From Actinoplanes ianthinogenes (GTDB lineage Bacteria > Actinomycetota > Actinomycetes > Mycobacteriales > Micromonosporaceae): 64,000 nt of DNA. Below the pieces are notes generated by a model. That model searched no databases. It was not told the DNA's origin and saw only the letters and a list, made by a program, of their open reading frames with translations. Positions 32,175 through 40,673 of the stretch are shown here, piece after piece. The stretch lies in contig NZ_AP023356.1 of assembly GCF_018324205.1 (NCBI RefSeq), positions 8,562,501 through 8,626,500 of the forward strand, written 5' to 3'. The translations under genes and the position numbers were made by a program. Numbering within the stretch: position 1 is the stretch's first letter; every line of letters begins with the position of its first letter.

Positions 32175-33053
32175 GTGGAGCTTCGCCAGTTGAGGTACTT
32201 CGTCACGGTGGCGGAGGAACTGCACTTCGCCCGGGCGGCCGAGCGGCTGATGATCGTGCAGTCGGCGGTGAGCCAGCAGATCGGCCGTCTCGAGCGGGAG
32301 CTGGGCGTGGCGCTGTTCGACCGGACCCCGCGCCGGGTGCGGCTCACCGACGCCGGGGCCGCGTTCCTGCCGGCCGCCCGCCGGGTCCTCGACGCCGAGC
32401 GGGACGCGCTGGCCACGGCCGCCGGGTTCGTCGCCGGCCGGGAGTCGGTGCTGCGCGTCGGGACCAGCCGGGGCCTGGGCGACCGCCTGGAACGCATCCT
32501 CGAGGAGCTGGGCCGGCTGGCTCCGGACACCCGGGCCGAACTGGTCTCGGCGGCCACCCAGGAGCGGCTGCGGCGGGTCGCCGACCGGGAGTGGGATGCC
32601 GCGTTCGTCCGCGGGACGGTCGAGCTGCCGGACGGGCTCCGGCAGGTCCCGGTGTGGCAGGACCGGCTGGTGGTGGCGGTCTCGGCCCGGCGTCGCCCGG
32701 CCGTGGCGGACCTGGCCGGGTTCGCCGGGCTGCCGCTGTATCTCACGCCGCGCCGCACCAACCCGCCCCTGGTCGACCTGGTCCTGCGGGCGTGCCGGGA
32801 CGCCGGTTTCGATCCCCGGCCCGGCCCGCCGGCCGGCGCCCTGGAGGACACCCTGGCGGCGTTCGGCGCGGGTGCTCCCGGGTGGACGGTGATGTACGCG
32901 GCCGCCGCCCGGCAGATGCACCACCCCCGCGTGGCGTTCCTGCCGGTGCCGTTGGCGCTGACCACCTCGCTGGTCGTGCCGGCCACCGGCGACCGGGCCG
33001 GCTCGCTGCTCGCGGCGTGCCGCCGGGTGGCCGCCGACGATCTCGATCCGTGA
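32175..33053 (+). CDS. LysR family transcriptional regulator
   Basis: 292 residues. The N-terminal HTH is canonical (MELRQLRYFVTVAEELHFARAAERLMIVQSAVSQQIGRLERELGVALFDR), followed by the two-lobed effector domain (LRVGTSRGLGDRLERIL ...). Start is GTG 32175. A tautomerase gene follows on the same strand 89 bases after the stop and is the nearest candidate target. Confidence 0.92.
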   Translation: MELRQLRYFVTVAEELHFARAAERLMIVQSAVSQQIGRLERELGVALFDRTPRRVRLTDAGAAFLPAARRVLDAERDALATAAGFVAGRESVLRVGTSRGLGDRLERILEELGRLAPDTRAELVSAATQERLRRVADREWDAAFVRGTVELPDGLRQVPVWQDRLVVAVSARRRPAVADLAGFAGLPLYLTPRRTNPPLVDLVLRACRDAGFDPRPGPPAGALEDTLAAFGAGAPGWTVMYAAAARQMHHPRVAFLPVPLALTTSLVVPATGDRAGSLLAACRRVAADDLDP

Positions 33054-33142
33054 TCGCTGCGTGCGCGTACTGCTGCTGGTTCGCGGCGGCCGGCCGGAGT
33101 GGACTCAAGGGCAGATCCACTCGAACGGACAGGAGAGAGTCC

Positions 33143-33325
33143 ATGCCCATCGTCACCATCCAGCAGGGCCCGCGCGACGCCGCGCTCAAGCGGGATCTGG
33201 TCGCCCGGATCACCGACGCGTTCGTCGACGCCTATCAGATCCCGGCCGAGTCGGTCCAGGTGTGGATCCACGAGGTCGCCCCGGACAGCTGGGGCGCGGC
33301 CGGGAAGCTGACCGCTGACCGCTGA
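33143..33325 (+). CDS. 4-oxalocrotonate tautomerase family protein
   Basis: A 60-residue tautomerase. After removal of Met the catalytic Pro1 is exposed (MPIVTIQQG), and the chain shows the beta-alpha-beta fold (KRDLVARITDAFVDAYQIPAESVQVWIHEV). Arg in the C-terminal half is replaced by the sequence DSWGAAGK, as in many 4-OT-like proteins. AGGAGAGAG is placed well before the ATG. It possibly isomerises an unsaturated keto acid; it likely forms a hexamer by family analogy. Confidence 0.85.
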   Translation: MPIVTIQQGPRDAALKRDLVARITDAFVDAYQIPAESVQVWIHEVAPDSWGAAGKLTADR

Positions 33326-33331
33326 CCGGCC

Positions 33332-33375
33332 CGCGACGGGCGGCGCGGCCAGGCACCCCCGCGCCGCCCGTCGCG
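33332..33375. terminator. hairpin terminator between convergent genes
   Basis: A perfect 15-bp stem (33332-33346 with 33361-33375; arm CGCGACGGGCGGCGC) with a 14-base loop lies between the tautomerase stop at 33325 and the GDSL hydrolase stop at 33381. Confidence 0.7.
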
Positions 33376-33380
33376 CGCGG

Positions 33381-34754
33381 TCAGGAGAGAAGCTTCAGAT
33401 CGATGGCGCCGGCCATCGCCAGGAACCCGGCGCGGTTCGGGTGCAGGTGGTCACCGGCTCCACCGGCGGTGCTGTTGGTGTCGAACTCGGGCCGCAGGTG
33501 CCCGGGATTCGCCGGATCCTCGGTGACCGCGGAGAAGTCGGCCACCCCGTCGAACAGCCCGCTCGTACGGATGAAGTCGTTGATCGTCCGTCGCTTGGCA
33601 TCGGTCTCCGGCGTGCCGTAGAGGCCGAACGCGGTCCCGGCGGACGGCGTCAGGGTCGCGCCGATGATCTTGATGCCGCGGGCGTGCACCCGCCGGACGA
33701 TCTCCCGGTACCCGGTGATCACCTGCTCCGCGGTGGCGCCGCCGCCACCCAGGTCGTTGATGCCCTCGAGCAGGATGACCGCCCGGACGCCCGGCCGGTC
33801 GAGGACGTCGCGGTCCAGCCGGTCGAGCGCGGGCGGCCCGTCGCACGGGGTGCAGCCGCCGGGCGTACGTCCGATCCGGGTGACCATGTTGCCGCCGATC
33901 GCCTCGGTGAGCACCGAGACCGGCCGCCGCGCCGGCGCGGCCCGGTCGAGCCGGCGTTGCAGCACGTCGGGCCACCGGTCGTCGCCGTTGAGCGTGGAGA
34001 AGAAACCGTCGGTGATGGAGTCGCCGAACGCCACGACCGTGGCGGCGTCCCGGTGCCGCGCCTGCACCTGCACCTCGGAGACGAACAGCCACGAGGTGGT
34101 GGAGTACGGGAAGGCGGTGTCGCCGAGGTCCGCGGTGTGATCGCCGGTGCCCGGACCCGAGAGGTACGACGTGGTGAACGCCGCCGCGTGCCAGGTCATC
34201 GGCCCGCTCGTCCCGGCCACGTACAGGCTCACCGCCAGGCGCTGCGACGCCGCGTCGCTGACCGTCACGGCGACCGGGTCGCTCAGCGCCGTCCGTCCCG
34301 CCGGGATGGTGACCGACCGCTTGCCGGCGAAGGTGAGCGCCCGGTTCGAGCCGGCCGCGACGGTCCCGCCGCTGGACTGGAGGCCCGCGAACGCCCGCCC
34401 GAAGGTCACCGCCCGGGTGCCGAACTCGTTGGACAGCCGGATCCGCCAGCTGCGGCCCGCGACGCTCGGATGCACGATCATGCGCAGCGTCTGGTCGCGG
34501 GCCTGATTGTCCGGGAACGCGGCGGTCAGCAGCGGGGCGGTGTTCCCCGGGCCGGCCGGGCCCGGCGTGCCGGGCTGCGCGACCGAGTAGCCGACCGGGT
34601 AGACACCCTGCGCCGAGCCGGTCCAGGCGTCGATCCAGGCCCCGGACGAGCCGCCGGAGCCGGCGATCGGCTCCTGGGCCACGGCGACCGCGGGCGTGAG
34701 CACCGCCCACGCGAAGACGGCGATGACAGCTCTGCTCAGTCTCTTACGTCGCAT
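33381..34754 (-). CDS. secreted SGNH/GDSL-type hydrolase
   Basis: 457 residues with a Sec signal peptide (MRRKRLSRAVIAVFAWAVLTPAVAVAQ). After an N-terminal beta domain, the GDSL block I is at VVAFGDSITDGFF (catalytic Ser), block II has the oxyanion Gly in EAIGGNMV, block III is LLEGINDLGGGG (Asn), and block V is DHLHPNRAG (Asp, His). It would hydrolyse esters outside the cell (lipid, acetylated polysaccharide or rhamnogalacturonan). ATG 34754 is preceded by GAGGGAG; the longer ORF version adds 22 residues with no signal-peptide character. Confidence 0.9.
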   Translation of the reverse strand: MRRKRLSRAVIAVFAWAVLTPAVAVAQEPIAGSGGSSGAWIDAWTGSAQGVYPVGYSVAQPGTPGPAGPGNTAPLLTAAFPDNQARDQTLRMIVHPSVAGRSWRIRLSNEFGTRAVTFGRAFAGLQSSGGTVAAGSNRALTFAGKRSVTIPAGRTALSDPVAVTVSDAASQRLAVSLYVAGTSGPMTWHAAAFTTSYLSGPGTGDHTADLGDTAFPYSTTSWLFVSEVQVQARHRDAATVVAFGDSITDGFFSTLNGDDRWPDVLQRRLDRAAPARRPVSVLTEAIGGNMVTRIGRTPGGCTPCDGPPALDRLDRDVLDRPGVRAVILLEGINDLGGGGATAEQVITGYREIVRRVHARGIKIIGATLTPSAGTAFGLYGTPETDAKRRTINDFIRTSGLFDGVADFSAVTEDPANPGHLRPEFDTNSTAGGAGDHLHPNRAGFLAMAGAIDLKLLS

Positions 34755-34769
34755 GTCACTCCCTCGTGC

Positions 34770-34798
34770 GTAGCGAATCCATCGATAGATATCGCTAC
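34770..34798. promoter_or_regulatory. inverted repeat upstream of the GDSL hydrolase
   Basis: GTAGCGA (34770-34776) and TCGCTAC (34792-34798) are perfect seven-base arms around a relatively AT-rich 15-base core that itself contains ATCGAT. It starts 16 bases upstream of the start codon, so it probably lies in the promoter or leader. Confidence 0.45.
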
Positions 34799-34832
34799 CA
34801 CGGGAGTGGGGTGTGCTCAATGCCCGGGCGCG

Positions 34833-35261
34833 TCAGCCGCTGGACGCCGCCTGTGCCTGCCAGATCGCGATCTGGACGCCGACCACGAAGATCTGCAGCG
34901 GCAACGACAGGCCGGGCAGATCCGCCTCGATGTCGCCGGTCCACGCGCTCGTGCGGTGCACCGAACCGGCCGGCGCCCCGCCGACGAGCATCTCCTGCCG
35001 GTCGCCGAAGAAGGACGCCCGGCGGAACTCGTAGGTCCGCCCGCCGGCCAGCACCCTCCAGTACTTGCGCCCGGCCCGCTCGACCAGCGCGACCTCCTGG
35101 CCGGTCTGGTCGGTCATCCGATACTTGGTGCCCCAGCCGTTGGCCCGCACCTGGAACTGCTGCCCGTCGACCGCGAAGTCCCCGCCGGTCCGCCACCACG
35201 ACGGGTCCCAGACGGTGACCGCGCGACCGTCGGAGGCGATCTCATATCGCCCCCGCCACAT
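34833..35261 (-). CDS. LURP-one-related/Tubby-like domain protein with C-terminal hydrophobic helix
   Basis: 142 residues. The beta-rich body (RGRYEIASDGRAVTVWDPSWW; FAVDGQQFQVRANGWGTKYRMTDQTGQEVALVERAG; RTYEFRRASFFGDRQEM) resembles LURP-one/phospholipid-scramblase-like barrels. The C-terminus PLQIFVVGVQIAIWQ is a hydrophobic helix, so it may associate with the membrane. ATG 35261 follows AGGAG by seven bases and is preferred to 35285. Role unknown. Confidence 0.65.
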   Translation of the reverse strand: MWRGRYEIASDGRAVTVWDPSWWRTGGDFAVDGQQFQVRANGWGTKYRMTDQTGQEVALVERAGRKYWRVLAGGRTYEFRRASFFGDRQEMLVGGAPAGSVHRTSAWTGDIEADLPGLSLPLQIFVVGVQIAIWQAQAASSG

Positions 35262-35316
35262 GCCCGTTCTCCTGGCCGTCAACATGGCCTCGAGCGTATC
35301 GACGCCCGGCGAGCCC

Positions 35317-37821
35317 TCAGGCCGCGTCGGCGTGCAGGGCCGCGCTGCCCCGGGTTTCCCGATAGTGGCTGAGCCACCCCGGGAAGTCGCCGACCGGGAT
35401 CGGGCGGCTCAGGTAGTAGCCCTGGATCAGGGTGCAGCCCATCTGGCGCAGGATCCGCCAGATCCGCTCGTTCTCCACGCCTTCGGCGACCACGTGCAGG
35501 CCGAGGTTGAGGCCGAGGTCGACCACCGAGCGCACGATGGTCTCGTCGTCGGCGTTGCCCTCGAGCCCCATCACGAACGACCTGTCGATCTTGATCTCGT
35601 CGAGCGGCAGCCGGCGCAGCGTCGACAGCGACGAGTACCCGGTGCCGAAGTCGTCGATCGAGAGCCGCACGCCCATCCCGTTCAGCTGCGCCAGCAGCGC
35701 GGCGACACCTCGCGGGTCGGTCATCATCGAGCTCTCGGTGAGCTCGAGGGTGAGCAGGCCGGCCGGCAGCTGCCGGGCGGCGAGCAGCGCGTCGACCTCG
35801 CCGGCGAGGTCGGTGCCGAGCAGGCTGCGGGCCGAGAGATTCACCGCGATCGACACCGGGTTGCCGGCGGCGGCCCAGCCGGCCGCGGCGGTGACCGCGA
35901 GGTCCAGCACCTCGGCGGTCAGCGCGTTGATCAGCCCGTTGCGCTCGGCGATCGGGATGAACTCGTCCGGCATGATCAGCCCGTGCCGGGGGTGCTGCCA
36001 GCGCACCAGGGCCTCCACGCCGACCACCTCGCCGGTGCGCGCGTCGGCCTTCGGCTGCACGTACAGCCGCAGTTCGTCGCGGCCCAGGCCGGCCCGCAAC
36101 TCGCCGACCAGCGCCAGCTGGGCCGGGCTCTCCGGCGCCGGGCCGGCCGGATCGAAGACCGCGGTGCCGCGGTGGGTGTTCTTGGCCTGGTACATCGCCA
36201 TGTCGGCATGGCGCAGCAGGCCGGCTACGTCGTCGCCGTGCTCCGGCGCGACCGCGATACCCAGCGACGCGCTCACCTCCAGCCGGATGCCGTCGATGGT
36301 GGCCGGGGTGCGCAGCGCCGCGCGCAGCCGGTCACCGACGTCGACCGCCTCCTGCGGGCCGTTCACCCGGGGCAGCAGGACCGCGAACTCGTCGCCGCCC
36401 AGCCGCGCGACGGTCACCTCCGGCGGGACTGCCTCGCGCAACAGCCGGGCGACGTGCTGGAGCATCGCGTCGCCGTGGTGGTGCCCGAGGGTGTCGTTGA
36501 CCTTCTTGAAGTCGTCGAGGTTCATCAGCAGCACCGCGACACCGGAGTCGGCGCGGGCGGTCAGCATGTCCTCCAGCCGGCGGTGCAGGGCGGTCCGGTT
36601 CGGCAGATCGGTCAGCGCGTCGTGTGCCGCCTGGTGTTCCAGCCGGTCGGCGAGCCGGCCCTTGCCCAGGGCGATCGCGGCCTGGTTGGCAACGGTCTGC
36701 AACAGCGTCACGTCGGCCTCGTCGAAGGCGCGCACGTCACCGAGCCGGTCGGCCACCAGCAGCGCCCCGATCAGCCCGGCATCGCCGCGCAACGGCACGA
36801 TGATGACGTCCCGGACGCTCTCGCCGGTGAGGTACTCGCGCTCCTGCACGTCGCGGGTGAGCCGCGTGATCAGGACCGGCTCGCCGCCGTCGATCGCCTG
36901 TGCCCACGGGCCGGTGACCGCGGTGGCGGTGCGCTGGAGGCGCCCGTGCCGCCCGGCACGGATCCGGACCGCCTCGCTGCCCGGCGTGCCCGGCAGGAAG
37001 AGCACCTCGGCCCGGGCGGCATGCAGCACCTGGCTGGCCTGCGCCAGCACGGTGCGCAGGACGTCGTCGATCTCCGGGTGGTCGCTGACGGCCTGGCTGA
37101 AGCGGTGCAGCCGTTCCAGGGCGAGATGCCGTTCGGCCAGCCCGGCGTATGCACGGAAGGCGACCGTCAGGCCGGTCAGCGCGACCGCCGCGAGCAGTGC
37201 GTTCCACGGGCTCTGCCACAGCAGGGCGACGACGATCAACCCGGCGATCGCGGTGACCATCGAGGTGAGCGCGCCTCGTACCGGTTCGCGCAGCAGGTCG
37301 CCGGCGCGCAGCGAGCCGTCGGCGAGGGCGACGACCGCGGTGATGCTCAGCGCGCTGACCGCGCCCACGGCGCCGGCCGCGGCGAAGGCGGCGGCCCACC
37401 GGCCCAGGGTGCCCTCGCCGGCCAGACCGAGCACACCGTGGAAGACCAGGAGCGCGACCGCCGACTCGAGGGCCACCTGCACCGTGTTGAACACGGTCTT
37501 GATCGGGTTGGCTCGCCGCAGCACCACGCAGGTGACGAGCATCCCCAGCGTGCGCCCGGCGCCGAACTGCACCGGCGTGGTCAGGAACAGGCCGAGCAGC
37601 AGCGGCACCTCGCTGAGCGAGACGCCCTGCGCCTCGCGGCCCAGCTGGATGTGCAGGACGAACCGTTCGGCGGCCGCCGACAACACGGCCACCAGGAGCC
37701 ACATGAACCAACCGGGCGACTCCAGGGCGGGCAGCCGGCCGGCGAAGAACCACAGCACCGTGGCGAGTGCGGCGAGCACGACGATCAGCGCACTGATGCG
37801 GCGCTTCACGGTGCGGTCCAC
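35317..37821 (-). CDS. membrane GAF-GGDEF-EAL protein (c-di-GMP cyclase/phosphodiesterase)
   Basis: 834 residues from GTG 37821, which has AGGAGAAGG upstream. About residues 1-225 hold seven or eight membrane helices; 240-395 is a GAF domain (LHRFSQAVSDHPEIDDVLRTVLAQ ... FDEADVTLLQTVANQAAIALG); 415-570 is a GGDEF domain with an intact LGGDEFAVL near 475; 585-820 is an EAL domain with EALVRWQHP, the metal/catalytic ELTESSMM, DDFGTGYSSL and KIDRSFV. Both output domains look catalytically complete, so it could make and break cyclic di-GMP depending on GAF or membrane input. Confidence 0.93.
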   Translation of the reverse strand: MDRTVKRRISALIVVLAALATVLWFFAGRLPALESPGWFMWLLVAVLSAAAERFVLHIQLGREAQGVSLSEVPLLLGLFLTTPVQFGAGRTLGMLVTCVVLRRANPIKTVFNTVQVALESAVALLVFHGVLGLAGEGTLGRWAAAFAAAGAVGAVSALSITAVVALADGSLRAGDLLREPVRGALTSMVTAIAGLIVVALLWQSPWNALLAAVALTGLTVAFRAYAGLAERHLALERLHRFSQAVSDHPEIDDVLRTVLAQASQVLHAARAEVLFLPGTPGSEAVRIRAGRHGRLQRTATAVTGPWAQAIDGGEPVLITRLTRDVQEREYLTGESVRDVIIVPLRGDAGLIGALLVADRLGDVRAFDEADVTLLQTVANQAAIALGKGRLADRLEHQAAHDALTDLPNRTALHRRLEDMLTARADSGVAVLLMNLDDFKKVNDTLGHHHGDAMLQHVARLLREAVPPEVTVARLGGDEFAVLLPRVNGPQEAVDVGDRLRAALRTPATIDGIRLEVSASLGIAVAPEHGDDVAGLLRHADMAMYQAKNTHRGTAVFDPAGPAPESPAQLALVGELRAGLGRDELRLYVQPKADARTGEVVGVEALVRWQHPRHGLIMPDEFIPIAERNGLINALTAEVLDLAVTAAAGWAAAGNPVSIAVNLSARSLLGTDLAGEVDALLAARQLPAGLLTLELTESSMMTDPRGVAALLAQLNGMGVRLSIDDFGTGYSSLSTLRRLPLDEIKIDRSFVMGLEGNADDETIVRSVVDLGLNLGLHVVAEGVENERIWRILRQMGCTLIQGYYLSRPIPVGDFPGWLSHYRETRGSAALHADAA

Positions 37822-37843
37822 GGCCCTGCCCTTCTCCTCGGAA

Positions 37844-37877
37844 GGGGGACGGCCCGGCGCTGAGCCGGGCCGCCCCC
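37844..37877. terminator. hairpin between subtilase and GGDEF-EAL genes
   Basis: GGGGG-A-CGGCCCGGC (37844-37858) pairs with GCCGGGCCGCCCCC (37864-37877); the A is bulged, giving 14 pairs and a five-base loop. It lies 42 bases beyond the subtilase stop and 23 bases before the GTG of the next minus-strand gene, so it is either the subtilase terminator or a leader hairpin. Confidence 0.6.
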
Positions 37878-37918
37878 TACCGATTAGTCGGCGCGAGACC
37901 TGCGGGAGTTGAGCATTT

Positions 37919-39640
37919 TCAGCTCCAGGAGGCGTCCGACCAGCTGTCCGCCACCCAGCTGCGGCTGTACCAGACGCCGGTCACCCAGCTGCGACTGTCC
38001 CAGCTGCTGGTGATCCAGCTACGGCTGACCCAGCTGCGGCTCGACCAGGCGCTGCCGGTCCAGTCCGCGCCGGTCCACTTCACCGCGGTCCAGTCGGCGC
38101 CGGTGAACGCGGTGCCGGTCCAGGACGCGCCGTTGTAGGCGCCACCGTTCCAGGTGGCGGCCGCGGTCCAGGTGTTGCCGAAGATGTCCTTCTGGCCGGT
38201 CAGGGCGGTGCCGCCGATCACCACGTGGTCGCTGCCGCGGGCGCCCTCCAGGGTCCCGGCGCCGGTCGCCGCGGTGTAGGTCTGCACCGGCGCGTCGGCC
38301 GGCCTGAGCGCCAGCGACTTCTGCACGTCGACCAGGCCGGTGCCCTGCCAGGTCTTCTTGGCCAGCGGGAACGGGACGGCCTTGGCGGTGATCAGATACT
38401 TGATCTGGTCCGGGGTCGCGGTGGGGTACTTCTGCGCCACCAGCGCCGCGACGCCGGAGATGACGGCGGTGGCCTGCGAGGTCCCGCTGCCCCGGATGAA
38501 CCGGGTGCCGACCCGGCCCAGCGGGTTGAACTGGTCGACGTAGCTGTTGGGCACCCGCAGGCCGAGGATGTGCACGCCGGGCGCGACCACGTCGACATAT
38601 CGAGAAGCGGTGCCGCGCTGGGCGAACAGCGGCACCGTGTCGTCCGCGGACCCGATGGTGCGGTTCGGGTCCTCGGCGCCGACCGCGAGCACGTACGGGT
38701 TCACGGCCGGGTCGGCCAGTTCCTGGCGCAACGTGCCGTCGTTGCCGGCCGCGACCACGACCACGATGCCCTTGCGCCATGCCTGCTCGACGGCGTAGGA
38801 GAGCGGGTCGAGCACCGAGGACTGGACGCTGTCCGTGCCGTACGAAAGGTTGAGGACCTTGATGTTGAGCCCGTAGTCGTGGGCGTGCTGGGTGACCCAG
38901 CCGATCCCGGCGATCACCTGGGACACGTCCGCGGAGCCGTCGGCGGCGGCCACCTTGACGCTGACGATCCGCGCGTCCGGGGCGACGCCCTGATAACCGG
39001 TGCTCGCGGTGTAGCTCGCCGCGGTGCCGGCCGCGTCGCGGCCCGCGATGATCGACGCCATGTGCGTGCCGTGCCCGAACGTGTCCCGGTAGCGCACGTC
39101 GGCGTACTGCGACTCGAACGACAGGTCCGGCCCGTTCACCACGTTGCCCGAGGTGAGCCCGGCGACCGGGGCCACCCCGGAGTCGATCAGCGCGACGTCC
39201 ACGCCCTTGCCGGTGTAGCCCGCCTTCCAGGCGTCGTTCGCGTGGATGACGTCCCGGACGAAGGAGAGCGAACCCTCGTCCTTGGCCGTGTCGTAGCCGA
39301 GCACCGGGTCGACCGCCATCAGATGCCCGGAACCGTCCGGCGTGACCGACCGCACCCCGGTCATCGAGCGCAGCGACGCCACCGCCGAGCGCGGCACCGT
39401 CGCGGCGAACCCGTTCACGATCGGCAGCTCCCGCTCGACCGTGCCGCCCTTGCGCACCACGACGGTCTCGACCCCGGCGACGCTCGCGCCCTCGTCGAGC
39501 GCGACGATCACCCCGACCGGCGGGCCCGGCTGCTGCGGCGCGGCCGCCGCCGCAGCAGGCAGGCAGCCGGTGCCGACCGCCAGCGCCACGACCGGCCCGA
39601 CGGCCAGTGCCGCGCGCCTGATTCCCTTAGCCGAACTCAC
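37919..39640 (-). CDS. secreted S8 family (subtilisin-like) serine protease with Trp-rich tail
   Basis: 573 residues from GTG 39640 (GGAGGG upstream). A signal peptide (to about 40) and an inhibitor-I9-like propeptide (VIVALDEGASVAGVETVVVRKGGTVEREL) precede the catalytic domain: Asp in DVALIDSGVAP (about 148), His in FGHGTHMAS (about 188), oxyanion Asn in VVAAGNDG, Ser in GSGTSQATAVIS (about 383). The last 75 residues are repeats of W-[TS]-G and S-R-S-W type with a Trp every five to seven residues and no other domain. Such tails occur in actinobacterial subtilases; their role is unclear, possibly cell-wall or glycan binding. Confidence 0.9.
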   Translation of the reverse strand: MSSAKGIRRAALAVGPVVALAVGTGCLPAAAAAAPQQPGPPVGVIVALDEGASVAGVETVVVRKGGTVERELPIVNGFAATVPRSAVASLRSMTGVRSVTPDGSGHLMAVDPVLGYDTAKDEGSLSFVRDVIHANDAWKAGYTGKGVDVALIDSGVAPVAGLTSGNVVNGPDLSFESQYADVRYRDTFGHGTHMASIIAGRDAAGTAASYTASTGYQGVAPDARIVSVKVAAADGSADVSQVIAGIGWVTQHAHDYGLNIKVLNLSYGTDSVQSSVLDPLSYAVEQAWRKGIVVVVAAGNDGTLRQELADPAVNPYVLAVGAEDPNRTIGSADDTVPLFAQRGTASRYVDVVAPGVHILGLRVPNSYVDQFNPLGRVGTRFIRGSGTSQATAVISGVAALVAQKYPTATPDQIKYLITAKAVPFPLAKKTWQGTGLVDVQKSLALRPADAPVQTYTAATGAGTLEGARGSDHVVIGGTALTGQKDIFGNTWTAAATWNGGAYNGASWTGTAFTGADWTAVKWTGADWTGSAWSSRSWVSRSWITSSWDSRSWVTGVWYSRSWVADSWSDASWS

Positions 39641-39734
39641 GTGAGCCCTCCCTGCCGCCGGCCGGTCGGCCGCCTTCAGCAGGCGATCTTCGGCAACGCG
39701 ACAGCAACCTTGAGGATTTCTCCCCAACCCCGTC

Positions 39735-40220
39735 TCACTCCGGGCGCTGCGCCTCGAAATGCTCCTTCATCGACGGGTAGTAGTCGTCGAAGCTCGGCAT
39801 CGCCGCGTCGTCCCGGGCGGCGACCAGCGCGTCCAGGTAGAACTCCCAGCCCGGCCCGATCTCGCCGACGCCGTCGAGACCGGTCAGCCGCTGGGTGAAA
39901 CGCAGCTCGGTGACCCCGGCGGCCTCGGTCAGCACCAGCTCCAGATGCCACCGGTCGTCGTCCTCCCCGGCGGAGACCGCCAGGCGGCTCGGCGGCTCGC
40001 AGGCGTCGATGGTCATGTCCATCCACGGCTGCCCCTCCTCGTGCGCCATCTGCACCTTGACGATCCGGCCCGGCCCGCCGTCGCCCTCCCACGGGCCGAA
40101 CCAGCGGGCGGTCCGCCGCGGGTCGGTGACGCTCGCCCAGACGTCGTCGATCGGTGCGCGGAAGGTCCGGGTCAGCACCAGATCGGTGCCGAACAGCCGT
40201 CCGGTGGGTGTCGGGCTCAT
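39735..40220 (-). CDS. SRPBCC/AHSA1 domain protein
   Basis: 161 residues with the START-like helix-grip fold: DLVLTRTFRAPIDDVWASVTDPRRTARWFGPWEG at the N-terminus and GPGWEFYLDALVAARDDAAMPSFDDYYPSMKEHF at the end. The start at 40220 overlaps the stop of the ArsR gene as ATGA (40217-40220). Such pairs are common: the ArsR protein represses the operon and the SRPBCC protein binds a small hydrophobic ligand. Ligand unknown. Confidence 0.9.
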   Translation of the reverse strand: MSPTPTGRLFGTDLVLTRTFRAPIDDVWASVTDPRRTARWFGPWEGDGGPGRIVKVQMAHEEGQPWMDMTIDACEPPSRLAVSAGEDDDRWHLELVLTEAAGVTELRFTQRLTGLDGVGEIGPGWEFYLDALVAARDDAAMPSFDDYYPSMKEHFEAQRPE

Positions 40221-40579
40221 GCGATCTCCTCCTGGGGGTGCTGCCGGCCGGCGGCCTGGCGCCGCTCGCGGCGGGTGCGGTAGACCTCGGTCTCCAGCGC
40301 GTCGAACCGGTGCTGCCAGCCGGCCGGGCGGGTCAGCTGCCCCAGCCACCCGGCCAGCTCGTCGAGCGGGGCGGTGACCAGCGCGTAGACCCGGCGCCGC
40401 CCGTCGGCGGTGTCGCGGACCAGGCCGGCCTCGCGCAGCACCCGCAGGTGCCGGCTGACGGCCGGCCGGCTGATCGCGAACCGCTCGGCGATCTGCCCCG
40501 CCGAGCGCGGCTCGTCCCGCAGCATCAGCAGGATCTCCCGCCGCACCGGATCGGCGATCGCCCCGGCCACCTCGTCCAC
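40217..40579 (-). CDS. ArsR family transcriptional regulator
   Basis: 120 residues, a winged HTH with MDEVAGAIADPVRREILLMLRDEPRSAGQIAERFAISRPAVSRHLRVLREAGLV and a wing RRRVYAL. No metal-binding Cys pair is present, as expected for the SRPBCC-linked subgroup. Start is GTG 40579. A palindrome overlapping its own -10 region indicates autorepression. Confidence 0.92.
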   Translation of the reverse strand: MDEVAGAIADPVRREILLMLRDEPRSAGQIAERFAISRPAVSRHLRVLREAGLVRDTADGRRRVYALVTAPLDELAGWLGQLTRPAGWQHRFDALETEVYRTRRERRQAAGRQHPQEEIA

Positions 40580-40586
40580 CCGGAAA

Positions 40587-40606
40587 GCGTAACCTATCGG
40601 TTACGC
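40587..40606 (-). promoter_or_regulatory. ArsR operator over the -10 region
   Basis: GCGTAACC-TATC-GGTTACGC has perfect eight-base arms and begins eight bases upstream of the ArsR start codon. On the minus strand TAGGTT (40596-40591) inside it would serve as -10. Binding would block the operon. Confidence 0.7.
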
Positions 40607-40673
40607 ATTTGCCAGGCGCCGGGGATGCCGGTCCGGGGACGGCCCGCGAGGTGGCGGCGGTTAAGGTGCTGCT

